Shown here: positions 16,121 through 23,152 of the stretch, one piece after another
Layout: the number at the start of each line of letters is the position of its first letter
Numbering within the stretch: the first letter of the stretch is position 1
Source: Planctomycetota bacterium
GTDB taxonomy: Bacteria; Planctomycetota; JAJSAM01; JAJVHW01
Length of the DNA: 40,585 bases
Reading direction: 5' to 3'
NCBI GenBank assembly: GCA_022072415.1
Contig: JAJVHW010000094.1
Location: 1 to 40,585, forward strand
Position numbers and translations under genes: made by a program
Notes under the pieces: generated by a model
The model's database searches: none
What the model was told of the DNA's origin: nothing
What the model saw: the letters and a program-made list of their open reading frames with translations, nothing else

Positions 16121-16642
16121 GTGGCCCTCGTCCGCCCCGTGGAACTCCGCGACGCCGACGGCGTCGGCGAGGTGCACGTGCTCGCGTGGCGGGCCGCGTA
16201 CCCGGGACTCATGCCGCAGGCGTTCCTCGACGGGCTCCGCACGGAGGCGCGGGCGGAGCGCTGGCGCGGGATCCTCTCCGGGCCGCGGGATCGGCGGTGG
16301 GCGATGTTCGTCGCGGAGGGCGCCGGCGGGCGGATCGACGGGTTCGCATGCTGCGGCCCGTCGCGGGACGCCGCGGACGACACACGGAGCATCGGCGAAC
16401 TGATCGCGATCAACGTGCGTCCCGCCGCGTTCGGCACGGGCGCCGGGCAGGCGCTCCACGACGCCGCGGTCGGAGCGCTCCGGGCGGCGGGGTTCACGGG
16501 CGGGATGCTGAAGGTCGTCCGCGGGAACGCGCGGGCCATCCGGTTCTACGAGCGGAACGGGTGGCGGCCCGCGCCGTCGGAGCACTGGATCCACGTCGGA
16601 GGATCGGCGGTCGCGGAGCAGCGCTTCGAACTGTGGCTCTGA
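16121..16642 (+). CDS. GNAT family N-acetyltransferase
   Basis: A 173-residue protein with the GNAT fold in order: N-terminal VRPVELRDADGVGEVHVLAWRAAY, the core strand IGELIAINVRPAAFGTGAGQALHDAAV (acetyl-CoA pyrophosphate loop, variant of R/Q-x-x-G-x-G/A), and the C-terminal block GNARAIRFYERNGWRP. These place it with small-molecule or protein N-acetyltransferases of the RimI/PhnO-like group. The substrate is unknown. GTG start, with the start-proximal box described separately. It is divergent from the WD40 kinase (83 bp) and followed by a membrane-protein gene that has its own putative promoter. Confidence 0.9.
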   Translation: MALVRPVELRDADGVGEVHVLAWRAAYPGLMPQAFLDGLRTEARAERWRGILSGPRDRRWAMFVAEGAGGRIDGFACCGPSRDAADDTRSIGELIAINVRPAAFGTGAGQALHDAAVGALRAAGFTGGMLKVVRGNARAIRFYERNGWRPAPSEHWIHVGGSAVAEQRFELWL

Positions 16643-16673
16643 CGGCACGGCAACGAGCGGGGAGCGCCGGGCT

Positions 16674-16704
16674 TTGTCGGAACGCGGGTCGTCGATACCA
16701 TCCG
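16674..16704 (+). promoter_or_regulatory. promoter with TACCATCCG box upstream of membrane-protein gene
   Basis: TTGTCG (16674-16679), 16-nt spacer, TACCAT (16696-16701), followed by CCG. This is the only one of the five TA(C/T)NATCCG boxes with a recognisable -35. GGAGGT and the ATG at 16723 follow. Confidence 0.45.
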
Positions 16705-16722
16705 TGCCGACCGGAGGTTTCG

Positions 16723-17490
16723 ATGGGCTCGGACGGAGGGCCGGAGTCGAGACGCGGCGCCGACAAGCCGGGCCGCAGCTTCCACGTGCTCGCGGCGGTC
16801 GTGCTCGTCGTCTGCGTGCTCGTCGGGTTCCGGCACTTCTGGTTCGGCGGGCAGGCCTACCCGGGGCGGGAGATCGCGCCGCCGATCCGCGGCCTGGTGA
16901 TCGCCCACGGCGTCGCCATGGCGCTCTGGATGGCGCTCCTCCTCGCGCAGACGTACCTCGTCGTCTCCTTCCGCGTGCGCATCCATCGGATGCTCGGGAC
17001 GGCCGGAGCCGTGCTCGCGCTCGCGATCGTCGGGCTCGGATGGAAGGTCGGGATCGAGTCGGCCCGCAACGCCCCGCCGGAGTTCCAGCTCCACGGGCTC
17101 GGCGCGCGGGCGTTCATGGCGATCTCGGTCCTCGGAGTGACGATGTTCGGGATCTTCGTCGGCGTCGGCGTCGCGATGCGGAAGCGCCCGGCGCCCCATC
17201 GCGCCGCGATGACGCTCGGCACCCTCGCCGCCGTGACCGCCGCGCTCGACCGGATCGACGAGATCACGCAGCCGCTCCTCGACACGCCGCTCCATGCGGC
17301 GTTCGGCCCGTTCTCCGCCGCGGTGCTGATCGGAGCCATGCTGGTCGGGATCCGGTGGGCGATGGCGGGCGCCCTCGACCGCGCATGGGCCGTCGGCTTC
17401 GGGGCGCTCTGCGCCGGATTCGCGGCGGTGTGGTTCGTCGCGTCCACGGCGGCGTGGGACTCGTTCGCGCGCGCGCTGCTCGGAGCGTGA
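16723..17490 (+). CDS. polytopic membrane protein, unknown function
   Basis: A 255-residue protein; the ATG is preceded by GGAGGT at good spacing. After a charged 18-residue leader there are about seven transmembrane helices: FHVLAAVVLVVCVLVGF, GLVIAHGVAMALWMALLLAQTYLV, a TM after RIHRMLGTAGAVL, AFMAISVLGVTMFGIFVGVGV, and three more at the C-terminus. Histidines occur in the second helix (IAHG) and in the loop RIHRMLG, as in small integral membrane proteins of the DUF2306-like type, but the match is only by general pattern. Its stop codon directly abuts the convergent cdsA stop (TGATCA). Confidence 0.78.
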   Translation: MGSDGGPESRRGADKPGRSFHVLAAVVLVVCVLVGFRHFWFGGQAYPGREIAPPIRGLVIAHGVAMALWMALLLAQTYLVVSFRVRIHRMLGTAGAVLALAIVGLGWKVGIESARNAPPEFQLHGLGARAFMAISVLGVTMFGIFVGVGVAMRKRPAPHRAAMTLGTLAAVTAALDRIDEITQPLLDTPLHAAFGPFSAAVLIGAMLVGIRWAMAGALDRAWAVGFGALCAGFAAVWFVASTAAWDSFARALLGA

Positions 17491-18369
17491 TCAGGCGCCG
17501 CGGGCGATGAGGAGCTCCGCCCAGAGGTAGGCGGGCGGCGCGGCCAGCAGCACGGCGTCGGCGAGGTCGAGGAAGCCCCCCATCTCGCCGAAGGGACTGC
17601 CGGAGTCCTTCGCCCCGAGCGCGCGCTTCACCCACGACTCCACGAGATCGCCGCCCTGCCCGGCGAGGTCCGCCACCAGTCCGAACACGGCCATGAGCCG
17701 CGCGTCGTGGCCCATGAACACCGACCCGATCACGACCGACGTCGCGACGGATCCGCAGACGGACGCGACGGACCCCTCCCACGTCTTCTTCGGCGAGACG
17801 GGCGAGAGCTTCGTGCGGCCCACGGAACGCCCGACGAAGTAGGCCATCGTGTCTCCGACCTTCACGGTCGCCACGAGCAGGAACGCGAGCTCGAGACCCG
17901 TGCGGAGGTCGCCGCCGGGGCCGCGCATCATGCGGAGCTCGAGGAGGAACGTGGCGAGGAGCCCGATCCACCCGAGTCCGAAGGCCGTGGCCGCGGCGCG
18001 GCGGACCTCCTCCGGGCGCGGCGTGACCTCCTCGCGCGCCCGGGCGACCTGGAGCGCGAGCGGCGCGACGAACCCCAGCGCGAGCACGGCGAGCGAGAGC
18101 TCCCGCGCCTCCTTCGGCGCGAGCCCGAGGGGCTCCTCCGCCGCGCGCAGGGCCAGCGACGCCGCGAGCGCGGCGAGCGCGGGCCGCTCGTGGGCCTCGA
18201 TGCCCGCGCCCCGGAGCATCGCGAAGAGCTCGCGGAGCGAGAGCACGCCGCAGGCGATCACCAGCGCGGCCGTGCCCCACACGGTCCCCGCGAAGCGGTC
18301 CACCGCGAACAGGCCGACCACCGCCGCGGCGACGGCGAGCCCGGCGCCGATCCGCGCGGCGCGGATCAC
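17491..18369 (-). CDS. cdsA: phosphatidate cytidylyltransferase
   Basis: A 292-residue protein with about eight transmembrane helices. The conserved C-terminal block SWVKRALGAKDSGSPFGEMGGFLDLADAV aligns with the CdsA signature (S-x-x-K-R-x4-K-D-x-G...). It makes CDP-diacylglycerol from phosphatidate and CTP in the inner membrane. The usual P-G-H-G-G step reads G-E-M-G-G here, so the histidine is replaced by methionine, and D-R by D-L; the catalytic Lys-Asp pair is kept. GTG start overlaps the uppS stop (GTGA). The uppS-cdsA pairing is the standard bacterial order. Confidence 0.92.
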   Translation of the reverse strand: MIRAARIGAGLAVAAAVVGLFAVDRFAGTVWGTAALVIACGVLSLRELFAMLRGAGIEAHERPALAALAASLALRAAEEPLGLAPKEARELSLAVLALGFVAPLALQVARAREEVTPRPEEVRRAAATAFGLGWIGLLATFLLELRMMRGPGGDLRTGLELAFLLVATVKVGDTMAYFVGRSVGRTKLSPVSPKKTWEGSVASVCGSVATSVVIGSVFMGHDARLMAVFGLVADLAGQGGDLVESWVKRALGAKDSGSPFGEMGGFLDLADAVLLAAPPAYLWAELLIARGA

Positions 18370-19130
18370 GCGCCCACCAGCCCGCCGAACCTCCGCTCGC
18401 GCTTCGCGAAGTCGCGGATCGCCGCGTGGAGGTGGGGCTTGCGGAACTCCGGCCAGAGCACCGGCGTGACGTGGATCTCGGCGTAGCTGATCTGCCAGAG
18501 GAGGAAGTTCGAGACGCGCATCTCCCCCGCCGTGCGGATCATCAGGTCCACGTCGCGCATGGCCGGATCGTAGAGCCGCGCCGCGAGCGCCGCCTCGTCG
18601 ATCTTCGACGGATCGATCCGCCCGGCCGCGGCGTCGGCCGCGAGCGCGCGGGCGGCGTCGGCGAGCTCCGCGCGTCCGCCGTAGTTGAGGGCCAGACGGA
18701 GCACCATGCCGCGGTTCGCGGCGGAGAGGCGTTCGGTCTCGCGGAGCGCGGAGAGCGTCGCCTCGGGGAGCTCGGACACGCGGCCGATGGTCGTGAACCG
18801 GATCGCGTTCGCGTCGATCTCGGGCCGCTCGTCCTCGGCGAAGCGCCGGAGCAGCGTCATCAGGTACTCGACCTCGGGCCGCGGGCGCTTCCAGTTCTCG
18901 ACCGAGAATGCGTAGAGCGTGAGCTCCTTCACGCCGAGACGCGCGCACTCCTGCGCCGCCTCGCGCACGGAGTCGATCCCCGCCGTGTGGCCCTTGATCC
19001 GCTCCCAGCCGAGCCGCCTCGCCCAGCGCCCGTTCCCGTCCATGATGATCCCGATCGACGCGGGGATCTTCGCGACGGGGACGTCGGGGAGGATGCGCTC
19101 GGGCGTCGGCGCCGGAGGATCCCTCCCCAT
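18366..19130 (-). CDS. uppS: isoprenyl transferase (undecaprenyl diphosphate synthase)
   Basis: A 254-residue protein with all cis-prenyltransferase blocks: IGIIMDGNGRWARRLG (catalytic Asp and Asn), GHTAGIDSVREAAQEC, LTLYAFSVENWKRP, LALNYGGRAELADA, and DLMIRTAGEMRVSNFLLWQISYAEI (variant of RTSGEQRLSNFL). It makes the C55 carrier lipid for peptidoglycan and polysaccharide assembly from FPP and IPP. The ATG overlaps the purA stop by one base (TGATG). About 22 extra N-terminal residues before the core are Pro-rich. Confidence 0.95.
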   Translation of the reverse strand: MGRDPPAPTPERILPDVPVAKIPASIGIIMDGNGRWARRLGWERIKGHTAGIDSVREAAQECARLGVKELTLYAFSVENWKRPRPEVEYLMTLLRRFAEDERPEIDANAIRFTTIGRVSELPEATLSALRETERLSAANRGMVLRLALNYGGRAELADAARALAADAAAGRIDPSKIDEAALAARLYDPAMRDVDLMIRTAGEMRVSNFLLWQISYAEIHVTPVLWPEFRKPHLHAAIRDFAKRERRFGGLVGA

Positions 19131-20413
19131 CAGCGGCCCCCGCGCCGGATCACCTGTTCGCGGGACGGCCCCACGGAGACGAGTTCGATCGGCACGCCGC
19201 ACTCGCGCTCGATGGCCTCGACGAACCCCTGCGCGTTCGCCGGGAGGTCCCCGAAGCTCCGCACGCCGGACACGTCCTCGTCGAACCCGGGGAACTCCGT
19301 GTAGACGGGCGTGGCGGCCGCGACCGCCGCGGCGCTCGCGGGGAGGTTCGTCGTGCGGCCGTGCGGCGTGTCGTAGGCCGTGCAGATCCGGAGCGACGGG
19401 AACCCGCGGAGCACGTCGAGCTTCACGAGCGCGAGCGCGTCGATCCCGTTGCTCCGCGCGGCGAAGCGCACGGGGACCGCGTCGAACCAGCCGCAGCGGC
19501 GCGGGCGGCCGGTGGTCGTGCCGTACTCCTTGCCCACGTCGCGCATGCGCTGGCCTTCGGCGCCGTGGTCCTCGGTCGGGAACGGCCCGTTGCCGACGTG
19601 CGTCGCGTAGGCCTTCGCGCAGCCGATCACGCGGTCCAGCGCGCGGGGCGGGAGCCCCGTCCCGGGAGACACGCCGAGCGCGCTCGAGTTCGAAGCCGTG
19701 ACGTACGGATAGACGCCGATGTCCACGTCGAGGAGCACCGCCTGCGCGCCCTCGAAGAGCACGCGCTTCCCCGCGGCGACCGCGTCGTGGAGGAAGCCGA
19801 CCGCGTCGCCCACGAACGGGCGGATCTTCTCCGCGTGGCCCATGAAGGCGTCGCGGATCTGCGCGAAGTCGAGGGGCGCCTCGCCGTACACGCGCTCGAG
19901 GATCGGGTTCTTCTCCTCGAGGTTCAGGCGGAGCCGCTCCTCGAACCACGCGGGCTCGAAGAGGTCGCAGATGCGGATCCCGCGGTAGCTCACCTTGTCG
20001 GCGTAGGCCGGGCCGATGCCGCGGCCGGTGGTGCCCATCGCCTGGCGGCCGGCGCTCTTCTCGCGCGCCTGGTCGATCCGGCGGTGCCACGGCATCACGA
20101 CCTGCGCGCGGTCGGAGACGAGGAGGTTCCGCCCGATCTCGAACCCCTGGTTCCGGAGCCCTTCGATCTCGTGGAACAGCACCTCGAGGTCCACGACGAC
20201 GCCGTGCGCGACGACGCACGTCTTCTCGGGACGGAAGATCCCGGACGGGACGAGGTGCAGGCGGTACGTCTGCCCCCCGAACATCACGGTGTGGCCCGCG
20301 TTGCTGCCGCCCTGGAAGCGGACGATCACGTCGGCCTCGTCGGCGAGCAGGTCCACGATCCGGGCCTTGCCCTCGTCGCCCCGCTGCGCCCCGATCACGC
20401 ACGTCGTCGGCAT
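19130..20413 (-). CDS. purA: adenylosuccinate synthetase
   Basis: A 427-residue protein, the family's normal length. It catalyses GTP-dependent joining of IMP and aspartate, the first step from IMP to AMP. Visible blocks: P-loop VIGAQRGDEGKARIVDLLADE, FQGGSNAGHTV (catalytic His), GTTGRGIGPAYADK, EGAQAVLLDVDIGVYPYVTAS, and GRPRRCGWFDAV. The P-loop signature Q-W-G-D-E-G-K-G is altered: Trp is Arg, and the Gly after Lys is Ala; the catalytic Asp is kept. It lies 4 nt behind carA, so pyrimidine/arginine and purine steps are co-transcribed here. Confidence 0.95.
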   Translation of the reverse strand: MPTTCVIGAQRGDEGKARIVDLLADEADVIVRFQGGSNAGHTVMFGGQTYRLHLVPSGIFRPEKTCVVAHGVVVDLEVLFHEIEGLRNQGFEIGRNLLVSDRAQVVMPWHRRIDQAREKSAGRQAMGTTGRGIGPAYADKVSYRGIRICDLFEPAWFEERLRLNLEEKNPILERVYGEAPLDFAQIRDAFMGHAEKIRPFVGDAVGFLHDAVAAGKRVLFEGAQAVLLDVDIGVYPYVTASNSSALGVSPGTGLPPRALDRVIGCAKAYATHVGNGPFPTEDHGAEGQRMRDVGKEYGTTTGRPRRCGWFDAVPVRFAARSNGIDALALVKLDVLRGFPSLRICTAYDTPHGRTTNLPASAAAVAAATPVYTEFPGFDEDVSGVRSFGDLPANAQGFVEAIERECGVPIELVSVGPSREQVIRRGGR

Positions 20414-20417
20414 GGGG

Positions 20418-21557
20418 TCACCTGTGGGCGCCGTCGAGGACCTTGCGGAACTCGCGGAACAAGTAGAGGGAGTCGTGGGGCCCCGGAGCCGCCTCCGGGT
20501 GGTACTGGACGCTCATCACCGGGAGCTTGCGGTGGCGCATGCCCTCGACGGTGCCGTCGTTCAGGTTCTTGTGGGTCCACTCGACCTCGCCCTTCCCGAA
20601 GAGTTCGGGGTCCACGGCGAACCCGTGGTTCTGGGCGGTGATCTCGACCTTCCCGTTGCGGAGGTCCTGCACGGGGTGGTTCCCCCCGTGGTGCCCGAAC
20701 GGCAGCTTGAACGTCTTCCCGCCGAACGCATGGCCGAGGATCTGGTGCCCGAGGCAGATGCCGAGCACCGGGAGCCGCCCGAGCAGACCGCGCGCGAGCT
20801 CGTGGGCGTACTTCATGGCGCCCGGGTCCCCGGGCCCGTTGCTCAGGAAGACGCCGTGCGGGTTGCTCTCGAGGACGCGCTCCGGCTTGCTGTCGGCCGG
20901 GACCACGCGCACCTTGAAGCCGAGCGACGCGAGGTTCCGCAGGATGTTCCACTTCGCGCCGTAGTCCACGACGACGAGCTCGTACGTCGGTCCGTCGAAC
21001 GTCGCCTCCGGGAGGAAGTCCTTCGCGAGCGCCTTCTTCGTCCAGCGCTGCTCGCGGCGGCGCGTCACCTCGAGCACGAGGTCGCGGCCCTCCATGGGCG
21101 GCAGCGCGCGGGCGCGGTCCACCAGCGTGTCGGGGCGGAGCTCCGTGGTCGAGATCACGCCGCGGAGGGCGCCCTTCTCGCGGACCCGGCGCGTCACCGC
21201 GCGGGTGTCCACGCCCTCGATCGCCACGACGCCCGAGCGGCGGAGGTAGTCGTCGAGGGGCTCCTCCGACCGGAAGTTCGACGCGACCGGCGAGAGCTCG
21301 CGGACCACGAAGCCCTCGACCCACGCCTTCTCGGCCTCGGCGTCGGCGGCGTTGATCCCGTAGTTCCCGATCTGGGTCGCCGTCATCGTGACGATCTGAC
21401 CCTTGTAGGACGGGTCCGTCAGGATCTCCTGGTACCCGGAGAGCGACGTGTTGAAGACCACCTCGCCGCCCGTGTCCCCGTCGGCCCCGATGGACGAACC
21501 CCGGCAGACGGTGCCGTCTTCGAGGGCGAGCAGGGCAGGGGGGCGATTGCGGTGCAT
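20418..21557 (-). CDS. carA: carbamoyl-phosphate synthase small subunit
   Basis: A 379-residue protein. The N-terminal CarA domain has GEVVFNTSLSGYQEILTDPSYKGQIV. The C-terminal class I glutamine amidotransferase has the nucleophile loop GICLGHQILGHAFGG (Cys) and QYHPEAAPGP (His, Glu), plus the NGPGDP block. It hydrolyses glutamine and delivers ammonia to CarB for carbamoyl phosphate (arginine and pyrimidine synthesis). carB is not in the window. It starts the carA-purA-uppS-cdsA unit, downstream of a 112-bp intergenic region with a palindrome. Confidence 0.96.
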   Translation of the reverse strand: MHRNRPPALLALEDGTVCRGSSIGADGDTGGEVVFNTSLSGYQEILTDPSYKGQIVTMTATQIGNYGINAADAEAEKAWVEGFVVRELSPVASNFRSEEPLDDYLRRSGVVAIEGVDTRAVTRRVREKGALRGVISTTELRPDTLVDRARALPPMEGRDLVLEVTRRREQRWTKKALAKDFLPEATFDGPTYELVVVDYGAKWNILRNLASLGFKVRVVPADSKPERVLESNPHGVFLSNGPGDPGAMKYAHELARGLLGRLPVLGICLGHQILGHAFGGKTFKLPFGHHGGNHPVQDLRNGKVEITAQNHGFAVDPELFGKGEVEWTHKNLNDGTVEGMRHRKLPVMSVQYHPEAAPGPHDSLYLFREFRKVLDGAHR

Positions 21558-21573
21558 CGACGGTCTCCGGGCC

Positions 21574-21589
21574 GTCCGCCGCGGCGGAC
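21574..21589. promoter_or_regulatory. 16-bp perfect palindrome in the carA leader
   Basis: GTCCGCCG (21574-21581) followed directly by its reverse complement (21582-21589). It lies 16 bp before the carA ATG and 6 bp downstream of a -10-like TACACT (minus strand, 21601-21596), so it would overlap the transcription start. This fits an operator; a short RNA hairpin is the alternative. Confidence 0.4.
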
Positions 21590-21669
21590 CCGGCGAGTGT
21601 ACGAGAGCCGGGGACGGCCCCCGAGTTCAGCGCAGGCCCGGCGGCGGGGCGCGGCACCCGAGGACGGGG

Positions 21670-22287
21670 TCAGAACCAGTTCCAGTTGAAGCTCACGCTC
21701 ACCCGCTCCTCGGCGGTCGTGTTGGGGCCCACCTCGTGCCGGAGCCAGCTCTCGAACAGGATCACGTGCCCGGCGCGGACCGGATAGCGCACGAACGTGC
21801 GGTTGGCGTCGCTGCACCCTGCCCTCCGCGGCGGCGCGGCCATGAACCCGGGGAGGCGCGGATCCTCGAACCGCAGGTTCGAGGCCCCCCGGGGTGTCTT
21901 CACGTAGTAGGTCCCGCTGATCGTCGAGAGGGGATGCAGGTGGAGCGGGTGCGCCGCGTGCCGCGGCATCACGTTGACCCAGCAGTCGGTCATGTCCAGC
22001 CGCCGGCCGGACATGTCGAACTCGAGCGCGTCCGCGAACGACCGGACGTGGCGCGCGAGCCGCTTGCGGAGTTCCGCGAACGTGGGCGACGTGCGGTGGA
22101 GCCGGTTCATGGAGTTGTACGAGGTGAACCCGCCCGGGTAGTTCGCGCGCGACCAGCGACGGCCGTCCTCGTCGATCTCGCGGATCGTCATGCACTCGGA
22201 GAGCAGTTGCCGGTTGAGCGCGGCGGCGCCCTTCCGCACGAGCGGGGCGTCGTAGACCAGCGTCGGGAACCAGGCGCGGACGGTCAT
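21670..22287 (-). CDS. putative 2OG-Fe(II) oxygenase (TIGR02466-like)
   Basis: A 205-residue protein with a double-stranded beta-helix oxygenase pattern: WVNVMPRHAAHPLHLHPLSTISGTYYV (H116-x-H118 as likely iron ligands), then HVILFESWLRHEVGPNT (H184, distal ligand) and EERVSVSFNWNW (R195, 2-oxoglutarate carboxylate). The first third begins with FPTLVYDAPL, as in TIGR02466 proteins. Substrate unknown; relatives hydroxylate amino-acid or small-molecule targets. The ATG overlaps the larB stop (ATGA), so the two are translated together. Confidence 0.8.
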   Translation of the reverse strand: MTVRAWFPTLVYDAPLVRKGAAALNRQLLSECMTIREIDEDGRRWSRANYPGGFTSYNSMNRLHRTSPTFAELRKRLARHVRSFADALEFDMSGRRLDMTDCWVNVMPRHAAHPLHLHPLSTISGTYYVKTPRGASNLRFEDPRLPGFMAAPPRRAGCSDANRTFVRYPVRAGHVILFESWLRHEVGPNTTAEERVSVSFNWNWF

Positions 22288-23105
22288 GATCCCGACCTGC
22301 CGGTCCCGGTGCGGGCGCCCGCGGCGGCTCGTGCGGCCGCTCTCGCGATCAGGGCGGCCTGGTAGCCGGCGCCGAAGCCGTTGTCGATGTTCACCACCGA
22401 CACGCCCGCGGCGCAGGCGTTGAGCATCGTCAGCAGGGGGCCGATGCCCTGGAACGACGCGCCGTAGCCGACGGAGGTCGGCACCGCGATCACGGGGCAG
22501 TCCACGAGCCCGCCCACGACCGACGGCAGCGCGCCGTCCATCCCCGCGGCGACGACGACGGCGTCGGCCTCCCGCAGCGCCGGGATCGCGCCGAGAATGC
22601 GGTGGAGACCCGCCACGCCGCAGTCGTAGCGATGTTCGACCGCGGCGCCCATCAGCGACGCGGTGACGCGCGCCTCCTCGGCGACCGGCTCGTCGGCCGT
22701 CCCGGCGGTGACCACGAGCACGCGCCCGCCCGCCGCGGCCGGCGAGGCGCGCGGCTCGCGGTCCACGGAGACCGCCCGGGCGCGCTCGTGGTGGACGGCG
22801 TCGGGAACCGCCGCGCGCACCGCGTCGGCCTGCGCGGCATCGACGCGCGTGACGAGGAGCCGCGGGCCCCGGCTGAGGATCTCCGCCGCGATCCGCGCGA
22901 CTTGTTCCGGCGTCTTTCCCGGCCCGTACACCACCTCGGGGAACCCGCACCGCGCCGCGCGCCCGTGGTCCACGCGCGCGAACACCCCGTTCGCCGCCGC
23001 AACCTCCTGCACGCCGAGTCCGGCGAGTTCGCGTGCCGCCGAATCCGAGTCGATCCGTCCCTCGCGGACGTCGTGGAGCACATCGGCCACCGAGCGGCGC
23101 ATCAT
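22284..23105 (-). CDS. larB: nickel-pincer cofactor biosynthesis protein LarB
   Basis: A 273-residue protein. The PurE-like C-terminal domain has GGRVLVVTAGTADEPVAEEA, HRYDCGVAGLHRIL, VVAAGMDGALPSVVGGLV, PVIAVPTSVGYG and the signature GPLLTMLNACAAGVSVVNIDNGFGAG. LarB carboxylates and hydrolyses NaAD to P2CMN, the first step to the nickel-pincer nucleotide of lactate racemase and its relatives (LarA family). larC, larE and larA are not in the window. ATG at 23105 (or 23102) has no Shine-Dalgarno but has a TACGAT box 7 nt upstream. It is coupled to the 2OG oxygenase by a 4-bp overlap. Confidence 0.93.
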   Translation of the reverse strand: MMRRSVADVLHDVREGRIDSDSAARELAGLGVQEVAAANGVFARVDHGRAARCGFPEVVYGPGKTPEQVARIAAEILSRGPRLLVTRVDAAQADAVRAAVPDAVHHERARAVSVDREPRASPAAAGGRVLVVTAGTADEPVAEEARVTASLMGAAVEHRYDCGVAGLHRILGAIPALREADAVVVAAGMDGALPSVVGGLVDCPVIAVPTSVGYGASFQGIGPLLTMLNACAAGVSVVNIDNGFGAGYQAALIARAAARAAAGARTGTGRSGS

Positions 23106-23109
23106 CGCC

Positions 23110-23118
23110 CGGATCGTA
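23110..23118 (-). promoter_or_regulatory. TACGATCCG box, possible leaderless start of larB
   Basis: The box ends 4 nt before ATGATG, and TACGAT is 7 nt from the first ATG. No ribosome-binding site precedes it. The 9-mer is identical to those upstream of the GNAT and beta-propeller genes. Confidence 0.4.
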
Positions 23119-23152
23119 TCACCGCGATCCTGCCGAGCCGCGGGACGCCGGG

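Noticed and set aside
12762-16403. 1,213-residue plus-strand open frame opposite the WD40 kinase
   Set aside because: Composition is typical of the antisense of a GC-rich gene; no domain, and it also overlaps the GNAT gene.
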